Assembly (NCBI GenBank): GCA_040393015.1
Contig: JBEBUZ010000002.1
Span: 61,794 to 125,793, forward strand
Reading direction: 5' to 3'
Source of the DNA: Niabella yanshanensis_A
GTDB lineage: Bacteria; Bacteroidota; Bacteroidia; Chitinophagales; Chitinophagaceae
DNA: 64,000 nt
In this document: piece after piece, positions 35,382-42,968 of the stretch
How the letters are laid out: each line of letters opens with the position of its first letter
Numbering within the stretch: position 1 is the first letter of the stretch
Notes under the pieces: generated by a model
Seen by the model: only the letters and a program-made list of their open reading frames with translations
What the model was told of the DNA's origin: nothing
Database searches by the model: none
Translations under genes and position numbers: made by a program

Positions 35382-36005
35382 TTAAGCTTTCGCCTCAGAG
35401 CTGTCCCCTTCTTTTCCTTCTTCCTCAGCAGGAGCAGTGGCTTCCGCTGCGGGAGTTTCTTCTACTGCCGGTGCAGCAGCTACCGCTTCTTCCGTTTTCA
35501 CTTCTTCAGCTACGGCTGCTTCTTCTGCAACAGTTGTTGCTTCTGCTTCCACCGGAGCTGCCTCCGATTTCTTCTTGCCACTTCCACCACGACGACGTGT
35601 TTTCTTAGCAACTGCTTTGTCTTCGCCAATGCCTTTACCATAGATCTCGTTGTAATCCACCAATTCGATCAGTGCTTTTTCAGCAGCATCACCGGGACGA
35701 ATACCTAACTTGATGATACGGGTATAACCTCCGGGGCGCCCGCCAACTTTACCTGCAATATTGTCGAATAACTCCTTTACGGCTTCTTTATCCTGTAAAT
35801 AACCGAAAACAATCCGGCGCTGGTGCGTTGTATTTTCCTTGCTTTTTGTAATCAGGGGCTCTACATATACCCGCAGCGCCTTGGCTTTGGCCAAAGTTGT
35901 TACAATGCGTTTGTGTTGAATGAGCTGGGCAGAAAGATTCGCCAATAATGCCTCTCTGTGCGCTTTAGTGCGGCTTAAGTTTTTGATTTTGTCTCCGTGA
36001 CGCAT
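35382..36005 (-). CDS. rplQ: 50S ribosomal protein L17, with a C-terminal extension
   Basis: A 207-residue protein. Residues 1-115 are the L17 core (MRHGDKIKNLSRTKAHREAL, GGRPGGYTRIIKLGIRPGDAA). A linker rich in Lys and Arg follows (KKTRRRGGSGKKK), then about 65 residues of Ala, Glu, Val and Pro. Other bacterial L17 proteins end near residue 120-130. The tail is low-complexity and probably disordered. It is last in the operon infA, rpmJ, rpsM, rpsK, rpsD, rpoA, rplQ. Confidence 0.96.
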   Translation of the reverse strand: MRHGDKIKNLSRTKAHREALLANLSAQLIQHKRIVTTLAKAKALRVYVEPLITKSKENTTHQRRIVFGYLQDKEAVKELFDNIAGKVGGRPGGYTRIIKLGIRPGDAAEKALIELVDYNEIYGKGIGEDKAVAKKTRRRGGSGKKKSEAAPVEAEATTVAEEAAVAEEVKTEEAVAAAPAVEETPAAEATAPAEEEGKEGDSSEAKA

Positions 36006-36062
36006 GACTTTTACATATTTAAGGTTTGCCGTTCGTTAAACATCAAACCGGTTATTAAATCC

Positions 36063-36125
36063 GACTGCACCGTAGTCAGGGAATTGCAGTCTTCTATTGA
36101 CAGGCCAATTTTAAACCTATTGGCC
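36063..36125 (-). other. Two hairpins between rpoA and rplQ
   Basis: GACTGCA (36063-36069) pairs with TGCAGTC (36085-36091). GGCCAAT (36103-36109) pairs with ATTGGCC (36119-36125). Both are perfect 7-bp stems. They fill most of the 126-base gap between rpoA and rplQ and could slow or attenuate transcription or process the mRNA. Confidence 0.5.
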
Positions 36126-36131
36126 AATTTT

Positions 36132-37133
36132 CTAATAATCTTCTTTTTCTATGCCCAGTTTCTGCAGATCCATGCCAAAACCAAGCCCTCTTTCATTCAG
36201 TACCTGTTCGATCTCAGAAAGTGATTTCTGTCCGAAGTTTCTGAACTTCATCAGGTCTTCCTGTTCATACTGTACCAGCTCGCTCAGGGAGTTGATTTTT
36301 GCAGCTTTTAAGCAATTGAAAGCCCGTACAGAAAGGTCCAGATCCTCCAGCGGAGTCTTCAGTACTTTGCGTAATTGCAAGGTATTTTCATCTACCAGGT
36401 CTTCTTTCTTTTCTTCCTTGTTATCGAAAGTGATGTTTTCATCGGTGATGATCATCAGGTGCTGGATCAAAATGCGACTGGCTTGTTTTACCGCTTCTTC
36501 GGGGTGAATGGTGCCATCGGTAACTACTTCCATAATCAGTTTCTCATAATCGGTACGCTGTTCTACCCGTGTATTCTCGATACTGTATTTCACGTTTTTG
36601 ATAGGCGTGTAAATAGCATCGATGGAAACCAGGCCTAAGGGTGCATCTTTTACCGCATTCTCCTCTGCAGGAACATAACCGCGGCCCTTACCGATTGTTA
36701 ACTCAATATCCAGTTTAGCGGATAAGTCGAGGGTGCAAATCAGCAGATCGGGATTCATAATCTGGAAGGATTGTGTGGCGTCGCCAATCATGCCGGCCGT
36801 AAATCCGCTCTGGTTTTTTACCGAAAGAGAGATCTTTTCGTTGGCCACTTCATGCTCCACAATCTTTTTAAAACGAACCTGCTTCAGGTTCAGGATGATT
36901 TCTACGAGGTCTTCGCTTACACCCTTGATGGTGGCGAACTCGTGATCTACTCCATCTATTTTAATTGCTGTAATAGCATATCCTTCCAAAGAGCTCAGCA
37001 AAACCCTGCGCAGTGCATTTCCGATAGTAACGCCATAACCCGGCTCCAGGGGAGCGAATTCAAACTGGGCTTCAAAATCGGAAGCTTTCTGCAGGATAAT
37101 CTTGTCCGGCTGTTGAAAATTTAAAATTGCCAT
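36132..37133 (-). CDS. rpoA: DNA-directed RNA polymerase alpha subunit
   Basis: A 333-residue protein. The N-terminal domain (about 1-235) has LEPGYGVTIGNALRRVLLSSLEG and the IKGVSEDLVEIILNLK dimer segment. The C-terminal domain (about 255-325) has LDLSVRAFNCLKAAKI and KFRNFGQKSLSEIEQVL. Full length with both domains. It nucleates core-polymerase assembly and contacts promoter UP elements and activators. It follows rpsD after 76 bases. Confidence 0.98.
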   Translation of the reverse strand: MAILNFQQPDKIILQKASDFEAQFEFAPLEPGYGVTIGNALRRVLLSSLEGYAITAIKIDGVDHEFATIKGVSEDLVEIILNLKQVRFKKIVEHEVANEKISLSVKNQSGFTAGMIGDATQSFQIMNPDLLICTLDLSAKLDIELTIGKGRGYVPAEENAVKDAPLGLVSIDAIYTPIKNVKYSIENTRVEQRTDYEKLIMEVVTDGTIHPEEAVKQASRILIQHLMIITDENITFDNKEEKKEDLVDENTLQLRKVLKTPLEDLDLSVRAFNCLKAAKINSLSELVQYEQEDLMKFRNFGQKSLSEIEQVLNERGLGFGMDLQKLGIEKEDY

Positions 37134-37209
37134 GTATATTTTGTTTTAGGTGTATGGTATAGTTGCCGTACAGGGCTTATTAACCGCTGTGCAGAAACCA
37201 ACCGTCAGA

Positions 37210-37815
37210 TTACTTATTATACAACTCTACAATCAACTGCTCCTTAATGTTTTCAGGAACATTCTCCCTTTCGGGATGAGTAATGAAAGTACCGGTAAAA
37301 GTTGTCTCGTTAAAGTCCAGCCAGCTGTACTTAGGATTTTTGGCCGACACCACACTTGTAATAGAAGTGCGTGCCTTGCTGCTTTCCTTCAGGGAAATAA
37401 TATCGCCGGCTTTCAAAGAATAGCTGGGGATATTTACCACTTCGCCGTTCACCTCAATATGTTTGTGGCTTACCAACTGGCGTGCAGCCGGACGGCTTGG
37501 AGCAATACCTAAACGAAAAACGGTGTTGTCTAAACGAGATTCAAGTAATTTGATAAGGTTATCACCGGTTACACCTTTGCGACGGTTAGCTTCTTCGTAA
37601 GTTTTACGGAATTGTTTCTCCAAAACACCGTAAGTGTATTTGGCTTTCTGTTTTTCGCGCAATTGCAGAGCGTATTCACCCAATGTTTTACGCTTACGCT
37701 TTTCGCCGTGTTGACCGGGAGGGTTACTGTTTTTACCCAACCATTTACCATTACCTAAAATAGGCTCTCCGAAAATACGGGAGATTTTGGTCTTTGGACC
37801 ATTGTAACGTGCCAT
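37210..37815 (-). CDS. rpsD: 30S ribosomal protein S4
   Basis: A 201-residue protein, normal length: MARYNGPKTKISRIFGEPIL, KQKAKYTYGVLEKQFRKTYE, RLDNTVFRLGIAPSRPAARQ and the S4 RNA-binding motif LVSHKHIEVNGEVVNIPSY. It starts 30S assembly on 16S rRNA and in E. coli represses its own operon. A 184-base gap separates it from rpsK, unusually long for this operon. Confidence 0.98.
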   Translation of the reverse strand: MARYNGPKTKISRIFGEPILGNGKWLGKNSNPPGQHGEKRKRKTLGEYALQLREKQKAKYTYGVLEKQFRKTYEEANRRKGVTGDNLIKLLESRLDNTVFRLGIAPSRPAARQLVSHKHIEVNGEVVNIPSYSLKAGDIISLKESSKARTSITSVVSAKNPKYSWLDFNETTFTGTFITHPERENVPENIKEQLIVELYNK

Positions 37816-37831
37816 AATTATACTTTCATTT

Positions 37832-37872
37832 AAGCTTTTTTAGAAACCGGTACATCAATCGTTAAAAAGCTT
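37832..37872 (-). other. Hairpin in the rpsK-rpsD gap
   Basis: AAGCTTTTT (37832-37840) and AAAAAGCTT (37864-37872) form a 9-bp stem with a 23-base loop, shortly before the rpsD start on the minus strand. It could be a processing or regulatory site, for example for S4 feedback; that is a guess. Confidence 0.35.
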
Positions 37873-37999
37873 TGGAAAAAATTAATTGTGTACCCTTTTT
37901 TAAAATGAAACCACTTGGCTCAAAAAATATGTAAAGAACTGAAACCGGGAAAAACATACCACCAGGCAGTGAGCATCTTTTCAACTCCGGGCTCAATAA

Positions 38000-38401
38000 T
38001 TAAACTCTTCTCTTTTTGGGAGGGCGGCATCCATTGTGCGGAAGCGGTGTAACGTCTTTAATAGTTACGATCTCAATTCCTGATTGAGACAGAGAGCGGA
38101 TCGCTCCTTCTCTTCCCGAGCCGGGGCCTTTTACGAAAACATCCACTCTTTTCAGGCCTGCATCCAGGGCTACCTTAGCGGCATCCGCAGCGGCCATCTG
38201 GGCAGCGTAGGGAGTGTTTTTCTTGGAACCACGGAAGCCCATTTTACCGGCGCTGCTCCAGGAAATTACCTGACCTGTTTTATTGGTAAGGCTGATGATA
38301 ATGTTGTTAAATGTTGCCGAAATATGAGCATCGCCGTAAGCATCTACTTTAACGATTCTTTTTTTAGCGGCCGCTTTCGCGCTTAATTGTGCTTTTGCCA
38401 T
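38000..38401 (-). CDS. rpsK: 30S ribosomal protein S11
   Basis: A 133-residue protein: AKKRIVKVDAYGDAHISATF, NNIIISLTNKTGQVISWSSA, GFRGSKKNTPYAAQMAAADA and the C-terminal DVTPLPHNGCRPPKKRRV. Usual length. It sits on the platform of the 30S subunit near the mRNA exit. It follows rpsM after a 169-base gap that contains a repeat element. Confidence 0.98.
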   Translation of the reverse strand: MAKAQLSAKAAAKKRIVKVDAYGDAHISATFNNIIISLTNKTGQVISWSSAGKMGFRGSKKNTPYAAQMAAADAAKVALDAGLKRVDVFVKGPGSGREGAIRSLSQSGIEIVTIKDVTPLPHNGCRPPKKRRV

Positions 38402-38536
38402 TTTGTTTTAAAAGGTAATCTTTAAAAAATAATCATTATCCGCTGTGGCAGATAACCCAAATCAGCCCTGTTCCTGCACCGGGGACGTCCGCAACTGATC
38501 TGGTAATAACCGGGTGCATATTCCAGCGGCTCAACA

Positions 38537-38564
38537 TGACATAAAAATGTCAGGCTGAGCCTGA
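38537..38564. repeat. REP-like palindromic element between rpsM and rpsK
   Basis: TGACATAAAAATGTCA (6-bp arms) overlaps TCAGGCTGAGCCTGA, a perfect 7-bp dyad with one central base. The unit TCAGGCTGAGCCTGACGAAG resembles a dispersed intergenic element common in bacterial genomes. It lies just past the rpsM stop on the transcribed strand. Confidence 0.6.
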
Positions 38565-38570
38565 CGAAGC

Positions 38571-38951
38571 CTATTTCTTAGCGGCTTTCTTTTTACCTGC
38601 AACAGTTTTACGTTTACCCTTACGTGTGCGGCTATTGGTTTTTGTACGCTGACCACGAACGGGTAATCCTTTTCTGTGGCGAAGACCACGATAACAGGCT
38701 ATATCCAGTAAACGCTTGATGTTCATCTGAACTTCGCTACGCAACTGACCTTCAACTTTCAGTTCTTCTGTAATAGTAGAACGGATCGCATTCAGATCTT
38801 CATCATCCCAGTCATTTACTTTTTTGCTACGGTCGATATTATTCTTATCCAGAATATATTTAGCCGTAGAAGGGCCGATACCGTAAATATAGGTCAACCC
38901 TATTTCGCCTCTTTTGTTTTTTGGTAAATCTACACCGGCAATACGTGCCAT
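38571..38951 (-). CDS. rpsM: 30S ribosomal protein S13
   Basis: A 126-residue protein: MARIAGVDLPKNKRGEIGLT, YIYGIGPSTAKYIL, and the C-terminal GLRHRKGLPVRGQRTKTNSR with a Lys-rich tail. Normal length. It contacts the P-site tRNA and the subunit bridges. The following gap of 169 bases before rpsK is long for this operon. Confidence 0.98.
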   Translation of the reverse strand: MARIAGVDLPKNKRGEIGLTYIYGIGPSTAKYILDKNNIDRSKKVNDWDDEDLNAIRSTITEELKVEGQLRSEVQMNIKRLLDIACYRGLRHRKGLPVRGQRTKTNSRTRKGKRKTVAGKKKAAKK

Positions 38952-39031
38952 ATCTTACTTTAGATTTTAATATTTAAACTTTAGTATTTCTACAATCGGA
39001 AACTCCAACACTCCTTTCCGGAGTAAAGAGC

Positions 39032-39148
39032 TTAACCCTGGCGCTGCTTAAAGCGGGGATTCTTTTTGTTGATCACATACAGCTTTCCTTTGCGGCGTAC
39101 AATCTTGCAATCCGCGCTGCGTTTTTTTATGGATGCCCTTACTCTCAT
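39032..39148 (-). CDS. rpmJ: 50S ribosomal protein L36
   Basis: A 38-residue protein read from the minus strand: MRVRASIKKRSADCKIVRRK then GKLYVINKKNPRFKQRQG. It is the L36 family. The Zn-binding C-x2-C pattern of the C+ form is reduced here to a single Cys (position 14), so this is a zinc-free type. It lies between infA and rpsM, as expected. Confidence 0.95.
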   Translation of the reverse strand: MRVRASIKKRSADCKIVRRKGKLYVINKKNPRFKQRQG

Positions 39149-39156
39149 CTTTTTGT

Positions 39157-39249
39157 GTTTAAAAGTTTAATGTTTATGTTTAATGTTCCGGGTTTAAGTT
39201 CTTTGGATCAACAACATTAAACGTTGAACCTCAAACCATTGAACTTTAA
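39157..39249. repeat. Palindromic TTTAA-rich repeat between infA and rpmJ
   Basis: Outer arms AAAGTTTAATG (39162-39172) and CATTGAACTTT (39237-39247) match at 10 of 11 positions. Inner arms TTTAATGTT (39179-39187) and AACATTAAA (39213-39221) are exact. It is related in sequence to the repeat at 27894-27966 and its right end runs into the infA stop. Confidence 0.7.
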
Positions 39250-39467
39250 TTCTTATACCTGAAATTGATGCGTCCACGCGATAAATCGTAAGGAGACATC
39301 TCTAATCCCACCTTATCCCCGGGTAAAATGCGGATATAGTGCATCCTCATTTTTCCAGAAATGGTTGCCAAAATTTCATGACCATTATCCAATTTTACCC
39401 TGAACATCGCATTGGACAAGGCTTCCAGTATCACTCCGTCTTGTTTTATTAAGGGTTGTTTCGCCAT
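39246..39467 (-). CDS. infA: Translation initiation factor IF-1
   Basis: A 73-residue OB-fold protein: MAKQPLIKQDGVILEALSNA, MFRVKLDNGHEILATISGKM, RMHYIRILPGDKVGLEMSPY, DLSRGRINFRYKN. Normal length and clear IF-1 family. It binds the ribosomal A site with IF-2 and IF-3. It is first in the ribosomal operon here, with its own promoter 15 bases upstream. Confidence 0.97.
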   Translation of the reverse strand: MAKQPLIKQDGVILEALSNAMFRVKLDNGHEILATISGKMRMHYIRILPGDKVGLEMSPYDLSRGRINFRYKN

Positions 39468-39482
39468 AAAAATTTAGGGCTG

Positions 39483-39512
39483 CAAAGATAGGGAGAATCT
39501 GTTAATAAAAAA
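39483..39512 (-). promoter_or_regulatory. Promoter of the infA-rplQ ribosomal operon
   Basis: On the minus strand TATCTTTG (39483-39490) is an exact TAnnTTTG, with TTT 19 bases upstream in place of TTG. The ATG of infA follows within 16 bases, giving a short leader. The upstream T-run belongs to the terminator of the preceding gene. Confidence 0.6.
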
Positions 39513-39543
39513 AACCCGTCCCGAGAAATTTCAGGACAGGTTT
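39506..39543 (-). terminator. Terminator upstream of infA
   Basis: On the minus strand AAACCTGTCCTGA, a short loop, then TCGGGACGGGTTT and a T-run. The stem is 13 bp with G-U pairs. It ends the recG/131-residue-gene transcript and separates it from infA. Confidence 0.85.
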
Positions 39544-39568
39544 CTATTGTAAAGATAGTATAAATCGG

Positions 39569-39964
39569 TTAATGAGCGCTTTCCAGCGGCATTTTGGTCA
39601 TTTCCAGATGGATATTCTGTAAATGGCTCACCGAAATGGGCTCCTTGAAATACCTTTTATCTTCCCGGTACCAGGTTTCGAGCTGCGAAAAGTCGGTTTC
39701 GGACGGGGTATGTACCCGAAAAGCTCCCTTCCCGTACTTTGCTCCTGTTTCGGAAGCCAATCGTTCAAATCCCAGATCAAAAAGTTGCTTTTCTGAAAGC
39801 GGAACGGGTTGAATATTCTCCGGCTCGTACCAAAATTCCTGTATTCCGTTGTTTACCAGAACCTTACGATCTTCGTTACTAATACTTATTACGGTACCTT
39901 CTCTTTCTATTCCTTCATCGTTTAAAACTACCCAGTCTCCGGGCTTCAATTCAGATAATTTCAT
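39569..39964 (-). CDS. Hypothetical protein, SH3-like N-terminus
   Basis: A 131-residue soluble protein. Residues 1-52 look like a small beta barrel (MKLSELKPGDWVVLNDEGIE, REGTVISISNEDRKVLVNNG). The C-terminal half has LSEKQLFDLGFER and HLQNIHLEM, which recalls a small family common in Bacteroidota genomes and their phages. No function is known. It lies after recG on the same strand and ends before a terminator. Confidence 0.72.
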   Translation of the reverse strand: MKLSELKPGDWVVLNDEGIEREGTVISISNEDRKVLVNNGIQEFWYEPENIQPVPLSEKQLFDLGFERLASETGAKYGKGAFRVHTPSETDFSQLETWYREDKRYFKEPISVSHLQNIHLEMTKMPLESAH

Positions 39965-40068
39965 GATTGAGAGATTTTTAGAATGAAAAATGGCTTACGA
40001 CTTTATTAATAATAAATTTATGCCAAAGAAGTGGTTCAGGCAAGTTTTTTTACATTAAAACGAAACTA

Positions 40069-42162
40069 TTACGATATTTTACTCCAGAGGGTCTTTCCCT
40101 TTTGCGATTGAAGGAAAACTTTCAGCGGTTGATTTTGGGGCTTTGTCAAATCCGGATCATCGGTCAGTATCTCCTCTGTTATTTTTTTAGCCACCTCCAC
40201 CATGGCACGGTCATTTACAATATTGGCCAGTTTAAAATTCAACACGCCGCTTTGCCGCGTACCTTCAATATCGCCGGGGCCGCGGAGTTCCAGATCTTTT
40301 TCGGCAATTACAAAACCATTATTCGTACTGGTCATGATTTTCATCCGCTCACGGGCATCGTTGCCCAGCTTTCGGCCTGTCAGCAGTACACAATAGCTTT
40401 TTTCGGCGCCACGCCCTACCCTGCCACGCAATTGATGCAATTGTGAAAGCCCGAATTTTTCCGCACTTTCAATCACCATCACCGATGCATTGGGCACGTT
40501 TACTCCTACTTCTATTACAGTGGTAGAAACCATGATCTGCGTATCGTGTTCTACAAACCGCCGCATATTTTCTTCCTTTTGAGCGGCGGGTTGCTTGCCA
40601 TGTACCATACTGATCCAGTACTGTGGTTCGGGAAAATAGGTTTTGATTTCCTCATAGCCCCGCATGAGGTTTTCATAGTCCAGCTTCGCGCTTTCTTCTA
40701 TCAACGGAAAAATAACATACACCTGGCGTCCCAGCCGTATTTCCGCTTTCATAAATTCCATTACCTGGCTACGCTCATTGTCGAAACGGTGTACCGTTTG
40801 AATCGGTTTCCGGCCCGGTGGCAGTTCATCAATAACACTATAATCCAGGTCGCCATAGGCGGTCATAGCTAAGGTACGGGGTATGGGTGTGGCCGTCATT
40901 ACCAGTACATGAGGTGGAATCTCGTTCTTTTCCCAAAGACGGGCGCGTTGAGCTACGCCAAAGCGATGTTGTTCGTCTACAATCACCAAACCCAGGTTTT
41001 TAAACTGCACTGCGTCTTCGATTACCGCATGTGTGCCTATGAGTAGTTGTATAGTGCCGTTGACAACGCCCTGCAAAATAGATTTGCGCTCTTTTCCTTT
41101 AACCGAACCGGTAAGCAAAGCCACTCCTAAATCCAACTCTTTCAACAGCTCCGATATTCCATGAAAATGTTGCCGGGCCAATATTTCTGTCGGCGCCATC
41201 AAAACCGACTGAAAATCGTTATCGGCTGCCAGCAACATACAAAGCAATGCCACGATTGTTTTACCGCTGCCTACATCTCCCTGCAGCAACCGGTTCATTT
41301 GCCGGCCCCGGGCGGTATCATTCCGGATTTCTTTTAACACCCGTTTTTGAGCGCCCGTTAATTCGAAGGGGAGATAACGGCTGTAAAAATCGTTGAAATA
41401 GCGGCCCACCTTATCAAAGACCACTCCTTTGGAAAACCGATGCCGCTGCGATCGCAGGAGGTTCATCCGCATCTGCGCCAGGAAAATCTCTTCGAATTTC
41501 AGCCGCCGCAAAGCGGCTTCATAATGCTGATTCGTGGGAGGAAAATGAATTTGCTGAAAGGCTTCGAAGCGCGGCATCAGCTTCAGGTTTTCCAACAGCC
41601 CGGAAGGAAAATTTTCGGGAATATCCTGTAAATGAATATGGGGCAGGAGAATTTTGGTGAGTTTACCCAATTGCCTGCCACCCAGGTTCTTCGCCTTCAG
41701 TTTTTCGGTGGAAGGATATACCGGCTCGAGTGAATCTTTGGCGTCCATCTTGCCCGGCGTCCAGGCCTCCATTTCGGGATGAACGATCTGGGGTTTGCCT
41801 AAGAACCACGACAGCTTGCCATACACAATATAAGGAGCCCCGGCCGGGAACATTTTCTGAATAGCCTGGATGGCGCTGAACCACACCAATTCGAGGCCGC
41901 CTGTTTTATCCCGCAATTGTGCTACCAGGCGCCGCCCGCGCTTTTCTCCCGTTAGTTCGTAATAATCCAAAACCCCTACCACCTGTACATATTCTTCTTG
42001 CGGATCTATTTCCCCGATGCGTATTACCCTGGTCTTATCTACATGGCGGAAAGGAAAATGTTGTAGCAGATCCCCAAACGTATATATCCCCAGCTCTTTC
42101 TGTAATAATTCGGCCCGTTGAGGCCCTACGGTTTTAAGGTAGGCGATAGGACTGGATAATAT
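40069..42162 (-). CDS. recG: ATP-dependent DNA helicase RecG (start codon unclear)
   Basis: The frame gives 637 residues from a GTG at 41982 and has 60 more in-frame residues upstream that match the RecG N-terminus (SPIAYLKTVGPQRAELLQKE, then FGDLLQHFPFRHVDKTRV). No ATG, GTG or TTG occurs there; I marked the ATA at 42162, with other options ATT at 42198 or 42189. Helicase motifs are intact: GDVGSGKTIVA (Walker A), DEQHRFG (DExH), TATPIPR, and a C-terminal QLHQLRGRVGRG. RecG reverses stalled forks. The start problem could be a mutated start codon, a non-AUG start or an assembly error. Confidence 0.85.
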   Translation of the reverse strand: MLSSPIAYLKTVGPQRAELLQKELGIYTFGDLLQHFPFRHVDKTRVIRIGEIDPQEEYVQVVGVLDYYELTGEKRGRRLVAQLRDKTGGLELVWFSAIQAIQKMFPAGAPYIVYGKLSWFLGKPQIVHPEMEAWTPGKMDAKDSLEPVYPSTEKLKAKNLGGRQLGKLTKILLPHIHLQDIPENFPSGLLENLKLMPRFEAFQQIHFPPTNQHYEAALRRLKFEEIFLAQMRMNLLRSQRHRFSKGVVFDKVGRYFNDFYSRYLPFELTGAQKRVLKEIRNDTARGRQMNRLLQGDVGSGKTIVALLCMLLAADNDFQSVLMAPTEILARQHFHGISELLKELDLGVALLTGSVKGKERKSILQGVVNGTIQLLIGTHAVIEDAVQFKNLGLVIVDEQHRFGVAQRARLWEKNEIPPHVLVMTATPIPRTLAMTAYGDLDYSVIDELPPGRKPIQTVHRFDNERSQVMEFMKAEIRLGRQVYVIFPLIEESAKLDYENLMRGYEEIKTYFPEPQYWISMVHGKQPAAQKEENMRRFVEHDTQIMVSTTVIEVGVNVPNASVMVIESAEKFGLSQLHQLRGRVGRGAEKSYCVLLTGRKLGNDARERMKIMTSTNNGFVIAEKDLELRGPGDIEGTRQSGVLNFKLANIVNDRAMVEVAKKITEEILTDDPDLTKPQNQPLKVFLQSQKGKTLWSKIS

Positions 42163-42198
42163 GGCTGATGGCTGGCTGATAGCTTTTTGAATGCGAAT
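42163..42198 (-). repeat. ATCAGCC-type direct repeat at the recG start
   Basis: On the minus strand ATCAGCC occurs twice (ATCAGCCAGCC then ATCAGCCATA) within 20 bases, right where the RecG start codon should be. The reading frame is open through it. It looks like a small intergenic repeat that has invaded or replaced the gene start. Confidence 0.4.
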
Positions 42199-42219
42199 TT
42201 AATGTTTCTGAAAATGCAA

Positions 42220-42249
42220 AGACCCCACTGTTTTTAGCCAGTGAGGTCT
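42220..42249 (-). terminator. Hairpin terminator after the ECF sigma gene
   Basis: AGACC.CACTG and CAGTG.GGTCT form a 10-bp stem with one internal mismatch and an 8-base loop. It lies 31 bases past the sigma-factor stop. The T-run is weak. Confidence 0.6.
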
Positions 42250-42280
42250 TTAAAACCTTGTTTCACCTTGAGCGCCCCGA

Positions 42281-42784
42281 TTAATATCGGTTGATCTGTT
42301 CCTTAAGCAATTTACGTGCAAAGTGGATGCGGCTCTTTATGGTTCCCAGGGGCTCCCGGAGATAGTCGGAAATTTCCTGGTATTTATACCCTTCAAAATA
42401 TAGCCGGAAAGGCACTTTAAAGGTTTCCGGCAGACCTTCTATCGCTGCCTCAATTTCTTTCTGCCTCAGGGTACTTTCTGCCCGGTTGGCTACCGATACC
42501 TGCCGCATATTGATCAGGTAATCCTCGGGGGTATTGTCGAATACCGTTCTGCGCTTGGCATTGCGGCGGTAATCGTTGATAAAAATATTACGCATGATGG
42601 TAAACAACCATGCTTTAATATTGGTACCGGCATTATATTTTTCCTTGTTGGCCAGTGCTTTGTACAGGGTTTCCTGGTACAAATCATTGGCTGTTTCATT
42701 ATTTTTGGTAAGATTAACAGCAAAAGGTTTCAAAAACCCGGCGTTGTTCACCAGTAAATCGCTAAACTCCTTTTCTTTTTCCAT
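42281..42784 (-). CDS. ECF-type RNA polymerase sigma factor
   Basis: A 167-residue sigma-70 family protein. Region 2 (about 10-75) has ANDLYQETLYKALANKEKY and IKAWLFTIMRNIFINDYRR. Region 4 (about 115-163) has LPETFKVPFRLYFEGYKYQE and a helix-turn-helix LREPLGTIKSRIHFARKLL. No anti-sigma gene is adjacent, so its trigger is unclear. Such short ECF factors with the PLGTIKSRI motif are common in Bacteroidota. Confidence 0.92.
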   Translation of the reverse strand: MEKEKEFSDLLVNNAGFLKPFAVNLTKNNETANDLYQETLYKALANKEKYNAGTNIKAWLFTIMRNIFINDYRRNAKRRTVFDNTPEDYLINMRQVSVANRAESTLRQKEIEAAIEGLPETFKVPFRLYFEGYKYQEISDYLREPLGTIKSRIHFARKLLKEQINRY

Positions 42785-42968
42785 ATTGCCCCGAATTATT
42801 GTTGTGAATGAATCTCTTCAAAATTAGACGTTAATTTGTGTCAAAACCTTGCTTGCGGGAAATATAACAAAAACTTTACCGATTGGTGACATCTGACATT
42901 CCTACAGGTAATAAAGCGCGAATTTCCCCGGTTTGTCGGAAAACACGTCAAAAAAGGTATTTGCGGGG

